From Lentisphaerota bacterium (GTDB lineage Bacteria > Verrucomicrobiota > Kiritimatiellia > JAAZAB01), in contig JACPGN010000224.1 in assembly GCA_016182435.1 (NCBI GenBank), forward strand, positions 1-8,225: a stretch of DNA of 8,225 nucleotides, written 5' to 3'. The notes below the pieces were generated by a model. It saw only the letters and a program-made list of their open reading frames with translations, was not told where the DNA came from and ran no database searches. The position numbers were made by a program, and so were the translations under genes. Position 1 is the first letter of the stretch, and each line of letters opens with the position of its first letter. Positions 5,911 through 8,225 of this stretch are shown piece after piece.

Positions 5911-6609
5911 TTACCACTGGGCATTGACAATCGGCAGCACGCGGAGCAAGACGTTTTCCCGGCCCCAGATGATATTTAGCGCTCCGATCTGCAGACCGAC
6001 AAGCTTGACCGCGTAGTTAATCGCGCCGAGCTGCAGGCCCTTGACGTCATTGGCGACGTTGATGCCCAGCCACTGGAAGCCGTCCAATTTCTCAGTCCAG
6101 TTAATCAGTCCGCCCTGGTAGGAGACGTCGGCCGAGGCATGATTCGCCAGGCCATGTTGACCGCCGGCTACCGGGCCCCCCGCGCAATTAAGCAAGCCGG
6201 CCTGACATCCGTCCACGTTGCCGCCGGCCCAATTAAGCACGCCGAATTCTTCGCCGGAGACGTTGCCGCCAACCAGGTTCACGAGCCCGAAATCATAACC
6301 GGACAAGTTGCCTTGAGTCCAGTTGATCAGTCCGACTTGCTCGCCGGACAGATTGCCGCCGATCAAGTTTACCGCCGCTACCGCTCCACCGGCGACATTG
6401 CCGACATCAAAGTTAAGGACCCCCAACTGTCCGCCATGCACATTGCCGCCGACTATGTTAACGACGCCCAGTTGCATTCCTTTCTGATCGGCGTTGGCCT
6501 GGTTGACCAGACCAAGATCAAAACCGGATACGCTTTGATTGGCCCCATAAATCAGGTTAAGGCGCAAGCCATTAACGGGTTTATTAAATAATGGCAAATA
6601 ACGTTTCAT
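5911..6609 (-). CDS. Gly-Asn repeat protein resembling the LA_2272 surface-repeat family
   Basis: The 232-residue protein is made of short repeats. Seven 15-residue units run from residue 55 to 159 with pattern G-N-[VL]-x-G-x-x-x-G-[LV]-[IL]-N-x-x-x (for example GNLSGEQVGLINWTQ, GNVSGEEFGVLNWAG). Similar 14-15 residue units without GN flank them (VKGLQLGAINYAVKLVGLQIGALN). The G-x-Q-x-G-x-x-N core is that of the Leptospira LA_2272 surface-repeat family, and it suggests a beta-solenoid or repeated beta-strands. No signal peptide is evident (MKRYLPLFNKPVNGLRLNLIYG), so surface location is not supported here. GGGAGG eight bases before ATG supports the start. Molecular function is unknown. Confidence 0.75.
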   Translation of the reverse strand: MKRYLPLFNKPVNGLRLNLIYGANQSVSGFDLGLVNQANADQKGMQLGVVNIVGGNVHGGQLGVLNFDVGNVAGGAVAAVNLIGGNLSGEQVGLINWTQGNLSGYDFGLVNLVGGNVSGEEFGVLNWAGGNVDGCQAGLLNCAGGPVAGGQHGLANHASADVSYQGGLINWTEKLDGFQWLGINVANDVKGLQLGAINYAVKLVGLQIGALNIIWGRENVLLRVLPIVNAQW

Positions 6610-6617
6610 TTCCTGAT

Positions 6618-6623
6618 CCTCCC
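6618..6623 (-). promoter_or_regulatory. Ribosome binding site of the repeat-protein gene
   Basis: GGGAGG on the minus strand, eight bases before ATG 6609. The possible leader ORF stops (TAA, 6624-6626) immediately before it, which would couple the two. Confidence 0.65.
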
Positions 6624-6677
6624 TTATAATGCATGATTTGAGACCACTTCCCCGTTTGCTTGCCAGGCCTTCATCAT
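6624..6677 (-). CDS. Possible 17-codon leader peptide
   Basis: The ORF reads MMKAWQANGEVVSNHAL and ends with TAA directly abutting the GGGAGG site of the downstream gene. A full-length Shine-Dalgarno match lies 15 bases upstream of its first ATG, farther than optimal. The same frame stays open upstream (GKNQAIVSKGGDAAAAL) back to a TGA near 6748, without an ATG. It could equally be the end of a decayed gene. Evidence is positional only. Confidence 0.25.
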   Translation of the reverse strand: MMKAWQANGEVVSNHAL

Positions 6678-6692
6678 CAGCGCCGCAGCGGC

Positions 6693-6704
6693 ATCACCTC
6701 CTTT
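6693..6704 (-). promoter_or_regulatory. Full-length Shine-Dalgarno match in a leader without an obvious gene
   Basis: The minus strand reads AAAGGAGGTGAT, which complements 12 bases of the usual 16S rRNA 3' end. The nearest ATG overlaps it and opens only a five-codon frame (MPLRR, stop); the next pair of ATGs starts the 17-codon ORF. Most genes in this window have weak or no such site, so it stands out. Confidence 0.5.
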
Positions 6705-6719
6705 AGAAACTATGGCCTG

Positions 6720-6747
6720 ATTCTTGCCTAGGCCCGGGTTTTGTCAA
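6720..6747 (-). promoter_or_regulatory. Candidate sigma-70 promoter for the repeat-protein gene
   Basis: On the minus strand a perfect TTGACA (6742-6747) is followed after 16 bases by AAGAAT (6720-6725), a 4 of 6 match to the -10. Transcription would start near 6713 and leave a leader of about 100 bases holding the strong Shine-Dalgarno match. Confidence 0.35.
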
Positions 6748-6798
6748 CAAAAAACAAAGGAAAAAGTAATGCCTCAGTCTTAAGGGGGCATTAGGTAG

Positions 6799-6842
6799 GG
6801 CGCGTTCGCCGAACGCGCCGCGGACGGCTCGGCGAGCCGTCC
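6799..6842. repeat. Tandem pair of perfect 9-bp hairpins
   Basis: GGCGCGTTC-GCC-GAACGCGCC (6799-6819) is followed two bases later by GGACGGCTC-GGC-GAGCCGTCC (6822-6842). The pair is bordered by GGTAGGG on the left and CCCTTCC on the right. Similar paired hairpins ending in TAGGG/CCCT are, to my knowledge, common intergenic repeats in Verrucomicrobiota. They may also act as a terminator of the cassette-like genes. Confidence 0.7.
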
Positions 6843-6852
6843 CTTCCACCCT

Positions 6853-6875
6853 GGCGGATCCGCCTGCCGGCGGAA
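6853..6875. repeat. GGCGGATCCGCC palindrome with GGCGGAA tail, copy 2
   Basis: The palindrome at 6853-6864 is followed by TGCC and GGCGGAA, matching the nested insertion at 1396-1417. Confidence 0.6.
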
Positions 6876-6941
6876 CCTTCACGCGGCCACCTCGTAACTG
6901 ACCAATAACGAAAAAACAAAGAGTTCACCATTGTAGTGGTA

Positions 6942-6999
6942 GAACGATCCGGCTCAGCGGCCGCGAGCTTCGCGAGCGGTACGCTGAAGCCGTTTGTTC
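6942..6999 (-). mobile_element. attC-like recombination site at the end of the 6954-7343 gene
   Basis: On the minus strand the order is GAAC, AAA, CGGCTTCAGCG, a 22-base loop, CGCTGAGCCG, GATC, GTTC. CGGCTTCAGCG pairs with CGCTGAGCCG except for one extra base, the extrahelical base that marks attC sites. The outer GAAC/GTTC pair stands where the R''/R' boxes with AAC and GTT would be, separated by a short unpaired spacer. The 58-base span is at the short end for attC. The R' box (GTTCTAC) departs from GTTRRRY. The host protein ends PNKRLQRTAREARGR, a tail seen in cassette proteins whose reading frame runs into attC. Confidence 0.5.
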
Positions 7000-7343
7000 G
7001 GTTGTTCCGGTTTCTCGTATTTCAGAACTTTTCTCTTGCCGTTCTTGGTCATGATCTTGGCGATCAAAAGATTATTCTTTTTGCCTTCTGAATACGCTTT
7101 CGCAACGGCTCGGGCAACATGTTCACGTTTAAACAATGTGGCTTGGCCGATCGACATGCCATAACCATCGCCCGACACATCGAGCCAGAGTCGCCAGCGA
7201 CCGGCGCTACCGATGTCGGAGAAGACGACATAACGCACCGGGTTACGCACGTCGGCAATACTACGTGCCAGTTCATGTTTCCATTCCGGCGAGAGTTCTT
7301 CGTCGTCTTTCGATATCTCATCGGGTTTATGTTTCTTGCTCAT
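6954..7343 (-). CDS. Hypothetical protein with an attC-encoded tail
   Basis: The 129-residue, charged, probably cytoplasmic protein has no recognised domain. It starts MSKKHKPDEISKDDEELSPEWKHELARSIADV, continues with a likely beta-rich core (VRYVVFSDIGSAGRWRLWLDVSGDGYGMSIGQATLFKRE), then a helix (HVARAVAKAYSEG) and a basic stretch (KIMTKNGKRKVLKYEK). The last 15 residues (PNKRLQRTAREARGR) are encoded within the attC-like hairpin and are unlikely to belong to the fold. It lies 47 bases after the lipoprotein gene on the same strand. No clear ribosome binding site is present (AACGGAAA before ATG). Confidence 0.65.
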   Translation of the reverse strand: MSKKHKPDEISKDDEELSPEWKHELARSIADVRNPVRYVVFSDIGSAGRWRLWLDVSGDGYGMSIGQATLFKREHVARAVAKAYSEGKKNNLLIAKIMTKNGKRKVLKYEKPEQPNKRLQRTAREARGR

Positions 7344-7390
7344 TTTCCGTTACCGAATGGCGCGGATGCGCTGGTTATGCGTTTGACTAA

Positions 7391-7786
7391 CTACCATTTT
7401 TCCGGCCTCTCACAACTTGTAACTATATCCTGAACCTTATTTTCTGCGTTAAGGATAAAAAACACTTGCTGAATTACCGCTTCGCGCTTCGAAACATTTC
7501 CTAAGTATTCACCCCTACTACACATTAGGAAATCAAACTTCGGACCATTTAACGTGAAACCACCTGTTTTCTCCGTATAAAGCCTTTCATTCCTTTTCAA
7601 ATTGCACTGAAAATCGGCACGGCGCATGCGCTCCTGCACCTCAACAAGCGCTGTGCCGATAGGAATGTATTCTTTCATGATCGCAGAGTTTTTTTCTGGA
7701 TCAAAGGTCAGGGGCAAGACTTGATTCGCCCTGCATCCGACCAACATCACAATCAAACTAGCGATTAGTTTCAAACGCATAACCAT
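7391..7786 (-). CDS. Small hypothetical lipoprotein
   Basis: The 131-residue protein begins MVMRLKLIASLIVMLVGC, a lipoprotein signal with lipobox LVGC and Cys18 as the lipidated residue. The mature part (TFDPEKNSAIMKEYIPIGTALVEVQERMRRADFQC) contains a helix reminiscent of the SmpA/OmlA pattern, where IPIGTALVEVQERM resembles their I-x-x-G-x-x-x-x-x-V-x-x-x-L start. It continues with YTEKTGGFTLNGPKFDFLMCSRGEYLGNV and the strand VIQQVFFILNAENKVQDIVTSCE. That likeness is tentative. Start at 7786 was used; ATG 7780 is equally possible. AAGG lies about ten bases upstream. The gene is visibly more AT-rich than the genes left of 6600, as expected for acquired DNA. Confidence 0.7.
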   Translation of the reverse strand: MVMRLKLIASLIVMLVGCRANQVLPLTFDPEKNSAIMKEYIPIGTALVEVQERMRRADFQCNLKRNERLYTEKTGGFTLNGPKFDFLMCSRGEYLGNVSKREAVIQQVFFILNAENKVQDIVTSCERPEKW

Positions 7787-8008
7787 TGATTATTTTGCCT
7801 TTTTTCCGTGATATCATGAGATTAAACCGCGAAACGTGGTCATTATTCCGGGTTCATTTTACCCGTTTACAAGAAGATGCTATGATTGGAACAACGGTAA
7901 GACAAGGAAAAACCGAGAGGTTACTTTGTTCTCGGAGTAATAGCTTGACTGCCTGCCGGGCAATATCAATGCGCTCAGCCGGCGTGGCCCAGAAAGGAAT
8001 TAGGCCTT

Positions 8009-8053
8009 CGGCAACTAATAACTGTAGCCGGCCCCCGCCTTGCGGGGCAAGCT
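8009..8053 (+). repeat. 45-base direct repeat, copy 1
   Basis: Begins CGGCAACTAATAACTGTAGC and ends GCGGGGCAAGCT. It is identical to 8181-8225, at a spacing of 172 bases. Confidence 0.9.
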
Positions 8054-8109
8054 CGGTGCCTGCCACGCTTTAGCGTGGAGGCCGGTCCGGGGTCGGCGAC
8101 CCCGGCTAC
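8024..8109. repeat. Cloverleaf-like palindromic element
   Basis: The ends GTAGCCGG and CCGGCTAC pair with each other. Inside are three hairpins: CCCCGC-CTT-GCGGGG, CCACGC-TTTA-GCGTGG and CCGGGGTC-GGC-GACCCCGG. The last competes with the closing stem for CCGG. The first half is repeated at the window edge, so a second element probably continues past 8225. Confidence 0.75.
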
Positions 8110-8132
8110 AACATTGTCATGTCAAAGGCAGA

Positions 8133-8147
8133 CCCGCCTCAGGCGGG
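8133..8147. repeat. CCCGCC-TCA-GGCGGG hairpin
   Basis: A perfect 6-bp stem with a three-base loop between the two copies of the 45-base repeat, flanked by TGTC and GACA. Confidence 0.5.
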
Positions 8148-8180
8148 AAATTCCTAGACATTTAATTAGGCGGCCAAAGG

Positions 8181-8225
8181 CGGCAACTAATAACTGTAGC
8201 CGGCCCCCGCCTTGCGGGGCAAGCT
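8181..8225 (+). repeat. 45-base direct repeat, copy 2, reaching the window edge
   Basis: Identical to 8009-8053 over all 45 bases. Both copies are preceded by AATTAGGC, with different bases in between, so the true repeat may be longer on both sides. Confidence 0.9.

Larger units (their letters stand above)
6610..6953. other. 344-base non-coding region between two minus-strand genes
   Basis: From right to left on the minus strand it holds the outer edge of the attC-like site, a GGCGGATCCGCC repeat, a tandem pair of 9-bp hairpins, a candidate promoter, a full-length Shine-Dalgarno match, a possible leader peptide and the ribosome binding site of the repeat-protein gene. No longer gene was found on either strand. 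Confidence 0.6.
7787..8225. other. Right-end non-coding region
   Basis: An AT-rich part (7787-7900) lies upstream of the lipoprotein gene and includes an inverted repeat CGGGT/ACCCG (7849-7865), possibly an operator. From about 8000 the region is palindromic repeat DNA with a 45-base direct repeat. A 70-codon minus-strand frame (7854-8066) starts inside the repeat and is not convincing. Confidence 0.55.

Noticed and set aside
6139..6591. Plus-strand 150-codon open frame
   Set aside because: It is the antisense of the Gly-Asn repeat protein. Its apparent repeats (HVAAGPI, HIAADYV) follow from the repeats on the other strand.
6691..6704. Plus strand resembles the 3' end of 16S rRNA (ATCACCTCCTTT)
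   Set aside because: No other 16S sequence flanks it. It is better explained as a Shine-Dalgarno match on the minus strand.
7854..8066. Minus-strand 70-codon frame containing LVAEGLIPFWATPAERIDIARQAVKLLLREQ
   Set aside because: Its start lies inside the palindromic repeat, its end is AT-rich and unprotein-like, and no family is recognised. At most a remnant of a disrupted gene.
8009..8225. CRISPR array
   Set aside because: There are only two copies, at a spacing of 172 bases, with palindromic content between them. Repeat and spacer geometry do not fit.

Overview
This looks like a chromosomal segment from an uncultured, GC-rich Gram-negative bacterium. The intergenic hairpin repeats, the weak Shine-Dalgarno usage and the TPR-tailed glycosyltransferase suggest Verrucomicrobiota or a related PVC lineage. 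That placement is inference from sequence style, as there is no marker gene. No tRNA, rRNA, CRISPR array, transposase or integrase was seen.

Layout. Minus strand, 1-1279: the membrane part of a cobalt/nickel ECF importer, a CbiM carrying a fused CbiN-like PDGLE domain, overlapping a CbiQ cut by the window edge. Minus strand, 1463-1870: a small cysteine-rich zinc-ribbon protein. Minus strand, 1936-3888: a multi-pass GT-C (family 39 type) glycosyltransferase with four C-terminal TPRs and an in-frame repeat insertion. Plus strand, starting at a divergent promoter near 4000: an ECF sigma factor that keeps region 2 but lacks region 4, run together in one open frame with a single-pass anti-sigma-like protein through about 180 bases of palindromic repeat DNA. 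It overlaps a gene for a secreted Spy/CpxP/metal-resistance-like protein (5017-5661). Minus strand, 5911-6609: a protein built of 15-residue Gly-Asn repeats like the Leptospira LA_2272 surface-repeat family, behind a long leader with a full-length Shine-Dalgarno match and a possible 17-codon leader ORF. Minus strand, 6954-7786: two small genes, a lipoprotein and a hypothetical protein. The second runs into an attC-like hairpin with an extrahelical base, so these may be integron gene cassettes. The right end (7787-8225) is non-coding and carries a multi-hairpin palindromic element plus a 45-base direct repeat that reaches the window edge.

How the parts fit. The ECF pair imports Co2+ or Ni2+, with its ATPase presumably beyond base 1. 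The sigma, anti-sigma-like and Spy-like genes form an envelope or metal stress module that repeat invasion appears to have damaged or rebuilt. The most striking theme is abundant small palindromic repeat DNA of several families, some nested inside each other and some inserted in frame within genes.
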